Source of the DNA: Bacillus sp. V3B
GTDB taxonomy: Bacteria; Bacillota; Bacilli; Bacillales; Cytobacillaceae
Direction of reading: 5' to 3'
NCBI RefSeq assembly: GCF_024494465.1
Contig: NZ_JAETXM010000001.1
Location: forward strand, 186,001-250,000
DNA length: 64,000 nucleotides
Each line of letters opens with the position of its first letter. The first letter of the stretch is position 1. Of this stretch, positions 7,209 through 16,003 are shown in pieces. Both the position numbers and the translations under genes were made by a program. The notes beneath the pieces were generated by a model, which was not told the DNA's origin, ran no database searches, and saw nothing but the letters and a program-made list of their open reading frames with translations.

Positions 7209-8771
7209 ATGCAAGCAAATGTAATTATCATTGGCAGCGGAATAGCGGCTTTACAGTTAGCAAAAAAGCTAAGTCATGATTTGAATGTGATAATTCTCAC
7301 AAAATCATCTGTTACAAAAAGTAACTCTTACTTAGCTCAAGGGGGAGTTGCTGTTGCGTTATCTGCCAACGATGATCCATATAAACATTATCAAGATACG
7401 TTAGAAGCTGGTCGTTATCATAATCATCATGAGGCTGTTTCTTTAATGACCAAAGAAGCACCCCAATTAATAAATGAACTCTTATTAGAAGGATGCGGTT
7501 TTGATCGCGATGCCCAAGGAAATATTAAGCTCGGTTTAGAAGGTGCTCATAGTGAGAAAAGAATTGTTCATGGTGGTGGAGACGCTACAGGGAAAACGAT
7601 CATTGATTTTTTACAATCACAACTTAGCCATATAAATATTATTGAAAATATGACAGTTTATGATTTAATCATGAGTCATAATAGATGTATTGGAGTTAAA
7701 GGAAAGAGTAAGGACGGACATTCCGTTCAAATATTGGCAGATCATGTTGTCTTCGCGACAGGTGGTCTAGGGCAAATTTACAGTTTTACATCTAGTGCTG
7801 AAACGGTCACTGGAGATGGGCTTGCACTTGCCTATCGTGCAGGAGCTGAGCTAGCTGATATGGAATTTGTTCAATTTCATCCTACCCTTTTATATGCAGG
7901 AGGGAAAGGTGTAGGACTTGTTTCAGAAGCTGTAAGAGGTGAGGGAGCAAGGTTAGTGACTGAGGATGGCACTTTTATTATGGAAAATGTTCATCCCTAT
8001 AAAGATTTGGCACCGAGACATGTCGTCTCACAAACGATTTATAAGACAATGAAACAAGGACATTCTGTTTATTTAGATATCTCTTCCATTGAACATTTTG
8101 AATCATATTTTCCAACGGTTGCTTCTATCTGTAAGGCGCATGGTGTTGATATAGAGAGTGGAAAAATCCCTGTCGTACCTGGATGCCATTTTTTAAATGG
8201 TGGAATCTGTACGGATTTATCTGGTAGGACGACAGTTCCAGGCTTATATGCTATTGGTGAAGTGGCCTGCACAGGTGTACATGGTGCGAATCGACTTGCG
8301 AGCAACTCCTTATTGGAAGGGTTGTTTTTTGGAAAAAATTTAGCAAACTATATTAATCAATCAACAAGACATTTGGAGCGATCATATAAAGTTCTAGATA
8401 GAGGAAAAATAACTTCTTCTCCTAGTAAACTGCCAAATATTAGGTCTTTAAAAACAACGATGATGGACCGGACTGGGATTGTTCGGACAAAGGCTTCTTT
8501 AGAAAAACAATTAGATTTCCTCGAAGGTTTCGAAGTAGAAGCATGGCTTGAGGCCGATTTAGATCATTTATCAGAGGAAGAATTAAATAAAGTATTTATG
8601 CTAATCTGTTCGTGGATTGTGACAAAGTCTGCGTTAGCAAGAACAGAAAGTCGTGGAGGGCATCTCCGCAAAGATTATCCGAATGAGGATAAGAGCTGGG
8701 AAACGAAACAAATTATCCAACAAATAAAGGGTGATAATGTTGAACAAATTGAAGTTGCGCTTACAACTTGA
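7209..8771 (+). CDS. nadB: L-aspartate oxidase
   Basis: FAD enzyme oxidising L-aspartate to iminoaspartate, the first step of de novo NAD synthesis. The 520-residue protein starts with the FAD-binding motif VIIIGSGIAALQLAKKL and carries SYLAQGGVAVAL, the active-site region VRGEGARLVTEDG and the C-terminal flavin motif HGANRLASNSLLEG, as in the succinate dehydrogenase flavoprotein superfamily. First gene of nadB-nadC-nadA; it overlaps nadC by 35 bp, so translation is probably coupled. Confidence 0.97.
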   Translation: MQANVIIIGSGIAALQLAKKLSHDLNVIILTKSSVTKSNSYLAQGGVAVALSANDDPYKHYQDTLEAGRYHNHHEAVSLMTKEAPQLINELLLEGCGFDRDAQGNIKLGLEGAHSEKRIVHGGGDATGKTIIDFLQSQLSHINIIENMTVYDLIMSHNRCIGVKGKSKDGHSVQILADHVVFATGGLGQIYSFTSSAETVTGDGLALAYRAGAELADMEFVQFHPTLLYAGGKGVGLVSEAVRGEGARLVTEDGTFIMENVHPYKDLAPRHVVSQTIYKTMKQGHSVYLDISSIEHFESYFPTVASICKAHGVDIESGKIPVVPGCHFLNGGICTDLSGRTTVPGLYAIGEVACTGVHGANRLASNSLLEGLFFGKNLANYINQSTRHLERSYKVLDRGKITSSPSKLPNIRSLKTTMMDRTGIVRTKASLEKQLDFLEGFEVEAWLEADLDHLSEEELNKVFMLICSWIVTKSALARTESRGGHLRKDYPNEDKSWETKQIIQQIKGDNVEQIEVALTT

Positions 8772-9573
8772 ACAGTTTTTTTTAGAAGATATTGGTGACC
8801 GTGATGTGACAAGTGAGTCAATTTTTGGAGAAGAAATGGGTGAAATTGTTTTTATCGCAAAGGATAATGGTATTTTTTGCGGTGAAGATGTGATCCGTAC
8901 TGGATTCCCTATTTTAGATGATAAGGTTGAAATTGATCTAAAAGTGAGTGATGGTGATCGAATTGAAATCGGTCAAACTTTTGCAACAGTTAAGGGGAAT
9001 GTTTCGAGTCTTTTGCAAGGAGAGCGGGTCGTGCTTAATCTTGTCCAAAGAATGAGTGGCATTGCGACGCAAACAAATGAAGCTGTTTCGATTTTAAACA
9101 GTGAAAAGACAAAAATTACGGATACAAGAAAAACAACCCCAGGTCTTCGGATGCTTGAAAAATATGCGGTTCAATGTGGTGGTGGAGTAAATCATCGCTT
9201 CGGGCTTTATGATGCGGTGATGATTAAGGATAATCATATCTCCTTTGCCGGATCGATTACAAAGGCGGTTGAAAAAGCGCGTTCTCAGCTTGGTCATATG
9301 GTGAAGGTTGAAGTGGAAACCGAAACGAAAGAACAGGTGATGGAAGCCGTTGAGGCAAAAGCAGATGTCATTATGTTTGATAATCGTAAGCCGGAGGAAA
9401 TTAAAACATGGATTGGACTTGTTCCTGATGAGATTAAAACAGAAGCATCTGGTGGGATTAACTTTGACAATTTGGCAGGTTACAGCGATACCGGTGTAGA
9501 TGTGATTTCGCTTGGCTTTTTAACACATACAGTGAAAGCTCTTGATATTAGTGTAAAGGTTCAAATCGGATAG
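8737..9573 (+). CDS. nadC: Nicotinate-nucleotide pyrophosphorylase (carboxylating)
   Basis: Quinolinate phosphoribosyltransferase: quinolinate plus PRPP gives nicotinate mononucleotide and CO2. The 278-residue protein has the family motifs [38 protein letters not shown] and ASGGIN. A GTG at 8731 is in frame but overlaps the ribosome site AAAGGGTG, so ATG 8737 is preferred. The 5' end lies inside the 3' end of nadB. Confidence 0.97.
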   Translation: MLNKLKLRLQLEQFFLEDIGDRDVTSESIFGEEMGEIVFIAKDNGIFCGEDVIRTGFPILDDKVEIDLKVSDGDRIEIGQTFATVKGNVSSLLQGERVVLNLVQRMSGIATQTNEAVSILNSEKTKITDTRKTTPGLRMLEKYAVQCGGGVNHRFGLYDAVMIKDNHISFAGSITKAVEKARSQLGHMVKVEVETETKEQVMEAVEAKADVIMFDNRKPEEIKTWIGLVPDEIKTEASGGINFDNLAGYSDTGVDVISLGFLTHTVKALDISVKVQIG

Positions 9574-9623
9574 AAGACTGGTTTTTTAGAAATTTTCATT
9601 CTTTATTAAAGGGGTGTGGGGAA

Positions 9624-10721
9624 ATGTCTATTTTACAAACAATTAGTGGAAATATGATTCCAGAAATGTATAAACAGATGTCTACAGAAGAGCTTGAGAA
9701 CAAGGTAAGAGAAGTGAAAGCTAGATTAGGCAATCGTTTATTTATACCTGGTCATCATTATCAAAAGGATGAGGTCATTCAATTTGCTGATGTAACGGGA
9801 GATTCTTTAGTGTTAGCCCAGTTATCTGCTGAAAACCGGGATGCAGAGTATATTGCATTCTGCGGGGTGCATTTTATGGCGGAAACAGCTGATGTTTTGA
9901 CAACAGAAGATCAAAAAGTATTTTTACCAGATATGCGTGCGGGTTGTTCGATGGCTGATATGGCAGATATTCATCAGACAGAACGAGCATGGGAAGTATT
10001 AATGGATACATTTGGTGATACCATTATTCCATTAACCTATGTGAATTCAACAGCCGCGATTAAAGCGTTTGTTGGAGAGCATGGAGGAGCGACGGTTACT
10101 TCTTCTAATGCAGAAAAAATGGTTTCTTGGGCTTTTGAACAGAAGGAAAGAATCTTATTTTTGCCTGATCAACATTTAGGTCGTAATACAGCTTTCAATC
10201 TAGGTGTTCCATTAAATGAAATGGCTGTTTGGAATCCAATTGAAAACAAATTTGAATATGAAGGTTCTCTAGAAAATGTGAAAGTGATCTTGTGGAAAGG
10301 ACATTGTTCGGTACATGAAAACTTTACTGTAGCAAATGTTCACAGTGTTAGGGAGCAGCACCCTGATATGAAGATTATTGTTCACCCTGAGTGTTCTCGT
10401 GAAGTAGTGGGGTTAAGTGATCTGGCAGGTTCTACGAATTATATTATTAATGCCATTGAGAAGGCTGAGCCTGGGACTTCATGGGCGATTGGAACGGAAC
10501 AGAATTTAGTCAATCGAATTATCCAGCAACATCCAGATAAGCATATTATTTCTTTGAATCCTTATATGTGTTCGTGCTTAACGATGAATCGTATTGATCT
10601 TCCTCATTTAGCGTGGAGTCTTGACTCCATTGAACAGGGAGATACGAAAAACATTATTAAAGTAGAAGCTGAAGTTGCCCAAAAAGCAAAACTAGCACTA
10701 GACCGAATGCTTCAACGATAA
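9624..10721 (+). CDS. nadA: Quinolinate synthase NadA
   Basis: Condenses iminoaspartate with dihydroxyacetone phosphate to quinolinate using a [4Fe-4S] cluster. The 365-residue protein is the long Bacillus-type NadA. Three probable cluster cysteines are visible: RAGCSM (Cys108), WKGHCSVH (about 228) and MCSC near 320; the substrate motif [10 protein letters not shown] lies at 42-51. Start ATG 9624 follows AAAGGGGTG. Last gene of the operon; cluster assembly is attributed to the divergent nifS product. Confidence 0.97.
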   Translation: MSILQTISGNMIPEMYKQMSTEELENKVREVKARLGNRLFIPGHHYQKDEVIQFADVTGDSLVLAQLSAENRDAEYIAFCGVHFMAETADVLTTEDQKVFLPDMRAGCSMADMADIHQTERAWEVLMDTFGDTIIPLTYVNSTAAIKAFVGEHGGATVTSSNAEKMVSWAFEQKERILFLPDQHLGRNTAFNLGVPLNEMAVWNPIENKFEYEGSLENVKVILWKGHCSVHENFTVANVHSVREQHPDMKIIVHPECSREVVGLSDLAGSTNYIINAIEKAEPGTSWAIGTEQNLVNRIIQQHPDKHIISLNPYMCSCLTMNRIDLPHLAWSLDSIEQGDTKNIIKVEAEVAQKAKLALDRMLQR

Positions 10722-10737
10722 ATAAAAGTATAGTACT

Positions 10738-10802
10738 GATCCGGTATCAGGCACCTGAAAAAGATATTCGTCTTTTGCAGGTGCCTGATACCGGATTTTT
10801 TG
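10738..10802 (+). terminator. Long terminator after nadA
   Basis: TCCGGTATCAGGCACCTG (10740-10757) is perfectly complementary to CAGGTGCCTGATACCGGA (10778-10795), and six T follow. The arm sequence GGT(A/G)TCAGGCACC recurs at 43.24 and 43.45 kb, so the hairpin is also a member of a repeat family. Confidence 0.85.
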
Positions 10803-10806
10803 AGTA

Positions 10807-10932
10807 AAAAGACGGATAACTATACGGAAATAACGGATATCGACCTTGAAAAGACGGATAACTATACGGAAATAACGGATATCGACCTTGAAAAGACGGA
10901 TAAGTATATGAAAATCACGGATATCCCCCTCA
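10807..10932. repeat. 42-bp tandem repeat, three copies
   Basis: Units at 10807-10848 and 10849-10890 are identical; 10891-10932 is a diverged third copy. 42 is a multiple of three, and the plus frame reads KTDNYTEITDIDLE repeatedly from a TTG at 10800 to a stop at 11003; the minus strand is also open. The TTG is in the nadA terminator tail with no ribosome site. I see no other gene in the 10722-11059 gap. Confidence 0.85.
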
Positions 10933-11059
10933 AAATTACGAATAAACTCACACATAATCATATTTGTTTAAAAGACAGCATAAATTTTTATGTAGTTAGT
11001 TAGCAATTTGCCCACTTTAACATAGACTGTATGGACTTACGCATAGGAGGGAAATCAGA

Positions 11060-13015
11060 GTGAAAATCCATATCGTACAAAAAGGGGATACTCTTTGGAA
11101 GATCGCCAAGAAGTACGGCGTGAATTTTGAAGAGCTAAAAAAGATGAATTCACAGCTCAGCAACCCTGATATGATTATGCCCGGTATGAAAATAAAAGTC
11201 CCTACATCAGGAGGTAATATAAAAAAAGAAGCTCCAATTGGGACCTCAAGTTCGCCAGGTACAAAAATCAATTTAGGTAGCAAAAAGGAAATGCCGAAGC
11301 AAGAGCATCCGTTTACAAAAGAAAAACCGATAACGCCGATTGAAGAAATCCCAGTCGAAATACCAAAAGAAAAGCCAGTAAAAGAAAAGCCAAAAGAAAA
11401 AATAGAGGAAAAACCGGTGGAGAAAAAGCCAGTTTCTCCAAAGAAAATAATGGAAAAACCAAAAAAGCCTTACATTCCGAAAATGCCGCAGCCAGCCATC
11501 CCAGAAATTGATATAAATAACTATTTTATGATGAACATGGCAAATGTAGATGTTCATGAACAAGCAAAGGTCCCACCACAAGTCGCACCACAACTCCCAC
11601 CACAACTCCCACCACAACTCCCACCAAAGCCGATAAATGTTCTTCCAGAAGTAAAACCGGTGGAGGAAGCGCCGGTAATAGAAGAAGAATCACCAATTGA
11701 GGAAATGCCTGTTATTGAAACACCAATTGATCAAAATGTAGGAGGTCAGTACCAGCCAATGTATCCATATATGCCAAAGCCAAATTATTATCCTGTCCAT
11801 AATCCTTGTCAAGATCCTTGTTATCCAGGATATCAGCAAATGCCATATCCGTCGGTTCAAGGTGCACACATGCTAGAACAGCAAATGCCATATCCGCCGG
11901 TTCAAGGTGCGCACATGCCAGAACAGCAAATGCCATATCCGCCGGTTCAAGGTGAGCACATGCCAGAACAGCAAATGCCATATCCAGCGGTTCAAGGTGC
12001 ACACATGCCAGAACAGCAAATGCCATATCCAGCGGTTCAAGGTGCCTATATGCCACCGCCATCAATGCCATGTCCGCCGGTTCAAGGTGCCTATATGCCA
12101 CCGCCACCAATGCCATGTCCGCCGGTTCAAGGTGTACACATGCCACCGCCACCAATGCCATGTCCACCGGTTCAAGGTGCCTATATGCCAGAACAGCAAA
12201 TGCCGTATCCAGCGGTTCAAGGTGCCTATATGCCAGAACAGCAAATGCCGTATCCAGCGATTCAAGGTGCACACATGCCAGAACAGCAAATGCCATATCC
12301 AGCGGTTCAAGGTGCCTATATGCCAGAACAGCAAATGCCATATCCAGCGGTTCAAGGTGCATACATGCCAGAACAGCAAATGCCATATTCGCCGGTTCAA
12401 GGTGCATACATGCCAGAACAGCAAATGCCATATTCGCCGGTTCAAGATGCCTATATGCCAGAACAGCAAATGCCGTATGGAATGATGCCTGGTGTTGCAG
12501 AAAGTCCAGGTATGTTTGAAGAGTCATCTCCTTTCATGCCGCAAATGCCAGTGATGGGTGGAGAAACTATGGCAGCCCCTTCTCCCCTAGACTATGGTCA
12601 GCAGTACGCACCACAAGTTCAAGGAGCAGAAATGGGAGTACCATCTCCATTCATGTCAGGCCAGATGATGCACCATCAAATGCCAATGCACCAACCTATG
12701 CAAGGATATCAGTCACTCCCGTCGCATGAGAAAGATTGTGGATGTGGGGGGCCGAAGACTCCTCATGATTTAGAAGGATACGGAGTCCAACCAGGGTATT
12801 ACCAACCACAAATGATGCATAGACAACAAATCCCATTTGCGCATGGTGGGTTTAATCCAGCACAAATGGGATACGGTCAGCCACCTTTTGCACCAAATAT
12901 GTATGATGGGTATGCTCCACAGTCTCCATACGGTAATCCTTACAGGTTCGGTCCAGGGTCTGAATATCAAGCCCAAGCCACACACGATGAGGAAAGCAGT
13001 GAATTTAACGGATAA
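11060..13015 (+). CDS. safA: Spore coat assembly protein SafA
   Basis: Morphogenetic protein that organises the inner spore coat at the cortex-coat boundary. The 651-residue product has an N-terminal LysM domain (residues 3-48, IVQKGDTLWKIAKKYGVN), which binds cortex peptidoglycan, a Lys/Pro/Glu-rich linker, 14 copies of a 15-residue repeat of the type QQMPYPPVQGAHMPE (11834-12463), and a Met/Gln/Pro-rich tail with CGCGGPKTPHDLEGY. It is much longer than B. subtilis SafA (387), mainly through the repeats. Start GTG 11060 behind AGGAGG. Its place directly after nadA matches B. subtilis. Confidence 0.92.
   Translation: MKIHIVQKGDTLWKIAKKYGVNFEELKKMNSQLSNPDMIMPGMKIKVPTSGGNIKKEAPIGTSSSPGTKINLGSKKEMPKQEHPFTKEKPITPIEEIPVEIPKEKPVKEKPKEKIEEKPVEKKPVSPKKIMEKPKKPYIPKMPQPAIPEIDINNYFMMNMANVDVHEQAKVPPQVAPQLPPQLPPQLPPKPINVLPEVKPVEEAPVIEEESPIEEMPVIETPIDQNVGGQYQPMYPYMPKPNYYPVHNPCQDPCYPGYQQMPYPSVQGAHMLEQQMPYPPVQGAHMPEQQMPYPPVQGEHMPEQQMPYPAVQGAHMPEQQMPYPAVQGAYMPPPSMPCPPVQGAYMPPPPMPCPPVQGVHMPPPPMPCPPVQGAYMPEQQMPYPAVQGAYMPEQQMPYPAIQGAHMPEQQMPYPAVQGAYMPEQQMPYPAVQGAYMPEQQMPYSPVQGAYMPEQQMPYSPVQDAYMPEQQMPYGMMPGVAESPGMFEESSPFMPQMPVMGGETMAAPSPLDYGQQYAPQVQGAEMGVPSPFMSGQMMHHQMPMHQPMQGYQSLPSHEKDCGCGGPKTPHDLEGYGVQPGYYQPQMMHRQQIPFAHGGFNPAQMGYGQPPFAPNMYDGYAPQSPYGNPYRFGPGSEYQAQATHDEESSEFNG
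11834..12463. repeat. 14 tandem 45-bp repeats inside safA
   Basis: Fourteen in-frame 45-bp units start CAGCAAATGCC or CCACC.ATGCC and end in GTTCAAGGTGC..A.ATGCCAGAA. Units 6 to 8 have QQMPY replaced by PP(S/P)MPC, so two subtypes are mixed. Because the unit is a multiple of three, several other frames stay open through the block, giving long false ORFs on both strands. Confidence 0.95.
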
Positions 13016-13979
13016 ATTTAGAGGAGACGATCGTTTTCATAATCGTCTCCTCTCTTATTTGAACGATCACTTGCCTTTTCAAATCCATACATTGAGTAGG
13101 CTAAGAAAGAATGTATATATAGCAAAAGCAAATGATTTACAATTTGTTATAAAAGGATTCTCATCCCTTCGAAGATTGAAAATTCAGGAGGCTTTTACTC
13201 ATTCTCTAAAAAAAGCAGGATTTCCCTATACGTATTCTTTTTATACCTTTTCTAAGGAACAAAGTTTATATTTCAAATCGCATTACTATGGTTGCATAGA
13301 GTATCTTGAAAAAGGAGACCAAACATTCTATTATGATTCAAGAGAAAATTGTCATGAAGGCCTTCAGTTATTGCAAAATTTTCATGAACGTTCAGTAAAA
13401 CTAATTGGTAGCTACAAAACGATCCTGCCTTCTTTTCATTTAATTGATAAATGGCAGGAAAGATACCAATTGTTTAAAGATAATCTTTCATTCTTATCCT
13501 TCTTTTTAAAAAAAGAAATCATTCAGGAACTACTTAAATGGGCTGAGTGGTCTTTAGCTGGCTTGAAGAAAGAAGAGCATTCATTGGATCAAATACGAAC
13601 AGTCATATTACATGGTGATGTCGCACATCATAACTTTTTAAGAACTTCAGATGGGGAATTATTTTTAATTGACTTTGATTTAGTTAGCATAGGTCCCGAG
13701 GCAGTTGATTATTTGCAATATGCAAACCGAATTCTTCCTTTTTTGGAATGGTCGTCAAAGGAGTTAGCTTCTTTTGAGCTGTTTCAACCTTATCTTCAAC
13801 AAAAAGTATTTTTGTATGCACTGGGCTTCCCAACAGATATTTTTCGCGAATGGAATCGTCTGGTAAGAGAGCGGATGTACAATAATATACAAAAAGTTCG
13901 TCCTATTATGGAGTTAACCTTAGGTCAGTTTGAAAAGAGAAGATCCTTTTATCATGAATTAGTGCAATTGGTTGAATGA
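12999..13979 (+). CDS. CotS-like kinase / phosphotransferase family spore protein
   Basis: Belongs to the aminoglycoside phosphotransferase/choline kinase-like fold of the CotS, CotI and YsxE spore-coat kinases. In the 326-residue protein the catalytic loop HGDVAHHNFL and the metal-binding IDFDLVSIGPEAVDYL are visible, so catalysis is plausible; the substrate is unknown. GTG 12999 behind GAGGA is the likely start and overlaps the safA end by 17 bp; ATG 12987 is the alternative. A strong hairpin lies in its first 20 codons (13020-13053). Adjacency to safA and coxA suggests a role in spore coat formation. Confidence 0.8.
   Translation: MNLTDKFRGDDRFHNRLLSYLNDHLPFQIHTLSRLRKNVYIAKANDLQFVIKGFSSLRRLKIQEAFTHSLKKAGFPYTYSFYTFSKEQSLYFKSHYYGCIEYLEKGDQTFYYDSRENCHEGLQLLQNFHERSVKLIGSYKTILPSFHLIDKWQERYQLFKDNLSFLSFFLKKEIIQELLKWAEWSLAGLKKEEHSLDQIRTVILHGDVAHHNFLRTSDGELFLIDFDLVSIGPEAVDYLQYANRILPFLEWSSKELASFELFQPYLQQKVFLYALGFPTDIFREWNRLVRERMYNNIQKVRPIMELTLGQFEKRRSFYHELVQLVE
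13020..13058 (+). terminator. Terminator-like hairpin after safA, inside next CDS
   Basis: AGAGGAGACGAT (13020-13031) pairs perfectly with ATCGTCTCCTCT (13042-13053), followed by CTTATTT. It starts five bases after the safA stop codon but lies inside the kinase-like reading frame. The T-run is short, so it may attenuate rather than terminate. Confidence 0.6.
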
Positions 13980-14043
13980 TTATAATCAAAAAATGGTGGC
14001 AACTGACAGAATGAAAAAGGTAGTTCTCTCACATCCTAATGGA

Positions 14044-14117
14044 GAGCATAGGCTTTATCCACAATGGGTCTTTTATTTGGATTTTTTGATAAAAGGGATA
14101 AAATCAGCTCTATGCTC
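14044..14117. repeat. Long imperfect inverted repeat before coxA-like gene
   Basis: GAGCATAGGCTTTATCC (14044-14060) is nearly complementary to 14096-14117 (GGATAAAATCAGCTCTATGCTC), with an inner CTTTTAT/ATAAAAG pair. It could be a terminator for the upstream gene (ATTTTTTG lies in the loop) or a 5' regulatory structure of the next gene, whose ribosome site begins at 14128. Confidence 0.5.
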
Positions 14118-14143
14118 ATCATTAGCGGAGAGGTGATACTGCT

Positions 14144-14914
14144 TTGCAACAATATCGAAAACTTTGGATGCTTTCGACGATCTTCATAGTCGGTTTGACC
14201 GGTTGTGGTCAAGATGATGAGACTGCATTTCAAGATAAGCGAACAGAAAATACAATGCCGATGGGGTATTATTCAAATGAGGAACATGAAAGCAATGGTG
14301 GAAATGCCGTTTTGTTGGATGGCTCTGACAATGATGGGCCTGCTGTAGAAATTATGGACCATACATGGGGTGTAGAACGAGAAACAAATAAAAGATATTT
14401 GCGCGTGAATAATGAAAATAATAAGCAATTAATAAATAGTCATATGGTAAACAATCAAATGACGAACAATACCTTAAGAGACATCCTCCCTGATGGTGTA
14501 AACACAGGAGATCCCACTTTAGGTAGAAGTGACGTAAATTATCACGGACATATGTATATGGCGAATCAGCCAACACGTCAAAGTTATTACAATGGTTATG
14601 CAGGGGACTATAGCAAACGAATTACACAGGCAACTGAAAATGTAGAAAATGTGAAAGAAGCACAAGCCTTTGTTGATGATGAAAAGGTCATCATTGCGGT
14701 TCGACTTAATGATAAAATGAGAGTTGAAGAAACAGAAAAAGATATTCAAGAGGCTGTAAATCCCCTTTTAAGTGGAAGAACAGCTCAAATTGTGACAAAT
14801 GAAAGTCAATTTAATCGCATAAAAGTGATCGATCATGATTTAAGAAAGGGTAGATCAAAAGAGCCTTTAGACAAAGAAATGGAAAACGTTCCCCAATCTA
14901 ATCGCAATAACTAG
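14144..14914 (+). CDS. coxA: YhcN/YlaJ-family sporulation lipoprotein (CoxA-like)
   Basis: Predicted lipoprotein: a signal peptide ends in the lipobox LTGC with Cys21. The 256-residue mature part has an Asn-rich middle and a C-terminal YhcN/YlaJ domain (about 150-230, ITQATENVENVKEAQAFVDD..VIIAVRL). In B. subtilis the gene after safA is coxA (yrbB), a forespore lipoprotein affecting the cortex; position and family agree, so the symbol rests on synteny. Start TTG 14144 behind GGAGAGGTGAT. Confidence 0.8.
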   Translation: MQQYRKLWMLSTIFIVGLTGCGQDDETAFQDKRTENTMPMGYYSNEEHESNGGNAVLLDGSDNDGPAVEIMDHTWGVERETNKRYLRVNNENNKQLINSHMVNNQMTNNTLRDILPDGVNTGDPTLGRSDVNYHGHMYMANQPTRQSYYNGYAGDYSKRITQATENVENVKEAQAFVDDEKVIIAVRLNDKMRVEETEKDIQEAVNPLLSGRTAQIVTNESQFNRIKVIDHDLRKGRSKEPLDKEMENVPQSNRNN

Positions 14915-14970
14915 CGATATTAGAAATAAGAAAATTTTGTATGGATCCTAGTCATTTATTTTTGATATAA

Positions 14971-15008
14971 AAACAGAGTGAAGCAATGGCTTTGCTCTGT
15001 TTTTTTTA
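14971..15008 (+). terminator. Terminator after coxA-like gene
   Basis: AACAGAGTGAAGC pairs with GCTTTGCTCTGTT (two G-U pairs) around a 4-nt loop, followed by a T-run. A second inverted repeat without a T-run, CCTCATCTC/GAGATGAGG (15041-15081), follows before bofC. Confidence 0.8.
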
Positions 15009-15211
15009 TTGTCTTGTTTGACCTGTAATCAGAAAGGACTCCTCATCTCTTAGACTTTTTTATTTTCTCTCTGAGATGAGGATAAGTATGAAAAAAATGG
15101 TCAAAATAGTAATGAGTTAACAAAAAAGTATAAGTGTTGAAGCTAGCGTTTGTTAGGATACAGAATGTATTTAAAAGCTGTGTCTTCTATTCCAAAACGA
15201 GGTGATCGTCT

Positions 15212-15760
15212 ATGCAAACGAAAAGGTTAGTTCGAATAGTTGCCCTATTTGTAGCTGTCTGGGTGATCATTTTAGCTGAGGTTTCCCTAGGGGGGATTCA
15301 AAAAGTAGCGTTTGCGAACAATCAATCTAAAGAAGAAATAAAAGCTCCTATAGAGGTAGAAATTCAATTGAAATGTATGTATTTGGATGGAGAAATTAGT
15401 GAAGAGACGGTCACAGAAACAATCTATTCAATGGAGAACTTTTGGGCTAAATATGAAGAATGGAAATTTACGGGAATAGAAAACAAAAAGCTTGTCTTTC
15501 ATAAGGAAATGGATGATATCTCCCCCTTATTAAAAGCAAATGGTTATTTTGGAATTACAAATGATGGAATATTATCCATTTTTAATGGGAAGCCATATAA
15601 ATCTCATATTATCCAATCTTTTTTTCAAATTGATGTAGGAAAGCTTGAGAGCCATAAAAGAAATGAATTGAAAAAAGGGATTCCCATTAAAACAAAAGAT
15701 CGTTATGTAGAAGTATTAGAAATATTTAAAACATACACAAAAGAAAAGCAAGCCAATTAG
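15212..15760 (+). CDS. bofC: Intercompartmental signalling factor BofC
   Basis: BofC is made in the forespore and restrains the SpoIVB protease that triggers pro-sigma-K processing in the mother cell. The 182-residue protein has an N-terminal membrane/signal segment (residues about 8-35, ending in AFANNQ) and an extracytoplasmic domain typical of BofC (IQLKCMYLDGEISEE, WKFTGIENKKLVFHK, YFGITNDGILSIF). It lies just upstream of ruvA, as in B. subtilis. Start ATG 15212 with GAGGTGAT upstream. Confidence 0.9.
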   Translation: MQTKRLVRIVALFVAVWVIILAEVSLGGIQKVAFANNQSKEEIKAPIEVEIQLKCMYLDGEISEETVTETIYSMENFWAKYEEWKFTGIENKKLVFHKEMDDISPLLKANGYFGITNDGILSIFNGKPYKSHIIQSFFQIDVGKLESHKRNELKKGIPIKTKDRYVEVLEIFKTYTKEKQAN

Positions 15761-15825
15761 AAGGCATACGAAGCCCTTTAATTAACTGAGACTACGAATG
15801 CCTTCTATCTATCATGATCAAATTT

Positions 15826-15853
15826 AAGAACCGGTCACACTGGTTCTTTTTTG
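15826..15853 (+). terminator. Terminator after bofC
   Basis: AGAACC/GGTTCT with adjoining pairs closes a short loop and is followed by six T. A longer stem without T-run, AGAAGGCAT/ATGCCTTCT (15759-15806), overlaps the bofC stop codon. Confidence 0.7.
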
Positions 15854-15871
15854 TTGTCTCGGTTAAAATCC

Positions 15872-15913
15872 CCATTGATTTCAGGGTATATTAGGAAACC
15901 TTGAAATCAATGG
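15872..15913. repeat. Inverted repeat upstream of ruvA
   Basis: CCATTGATTTCAGGG (15872-15886) and CCTTGAAATCAATGG (15899-15913) form a roughly 14-bp stem with one mismatch. No T-run follows, so it is not a standard terminator; it may be an operator or an RNA structure before ruvA. Confidence 0.6.
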
Positions 15914-16003
15914 AGAATAATTTGAAAACTATAACATTTTTCTTAATCCCTTATATATTGTATGATAAAATGATGTACAGCAATTCAGAGGAGAGAAGAT
16001 AAA

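Noticed and set aside
10807-10932. CRISPR array
   Set aside because: Only three head-to-tail 42-bp units and no spacers.
11834-12463. CRISPR-like regular repeats
   Set aside because: Units are directly adjacent with no spacers, are in frame and encode SafA.
11712-12527. Long open frames on both strands through the safA repeat block, up to about 270 codons
   Set aside because: They arise because a 45-bp unit keeps every frame in phase; they lack ribosome sites and families, and the SafA frame explains the region.
15826-15853. LexA box before ruvA (GAAC...GTTC)
   Set aside because: The half-sites are 11 bp apart instead of 4 and form a normal terminator hairpin with a T-run.
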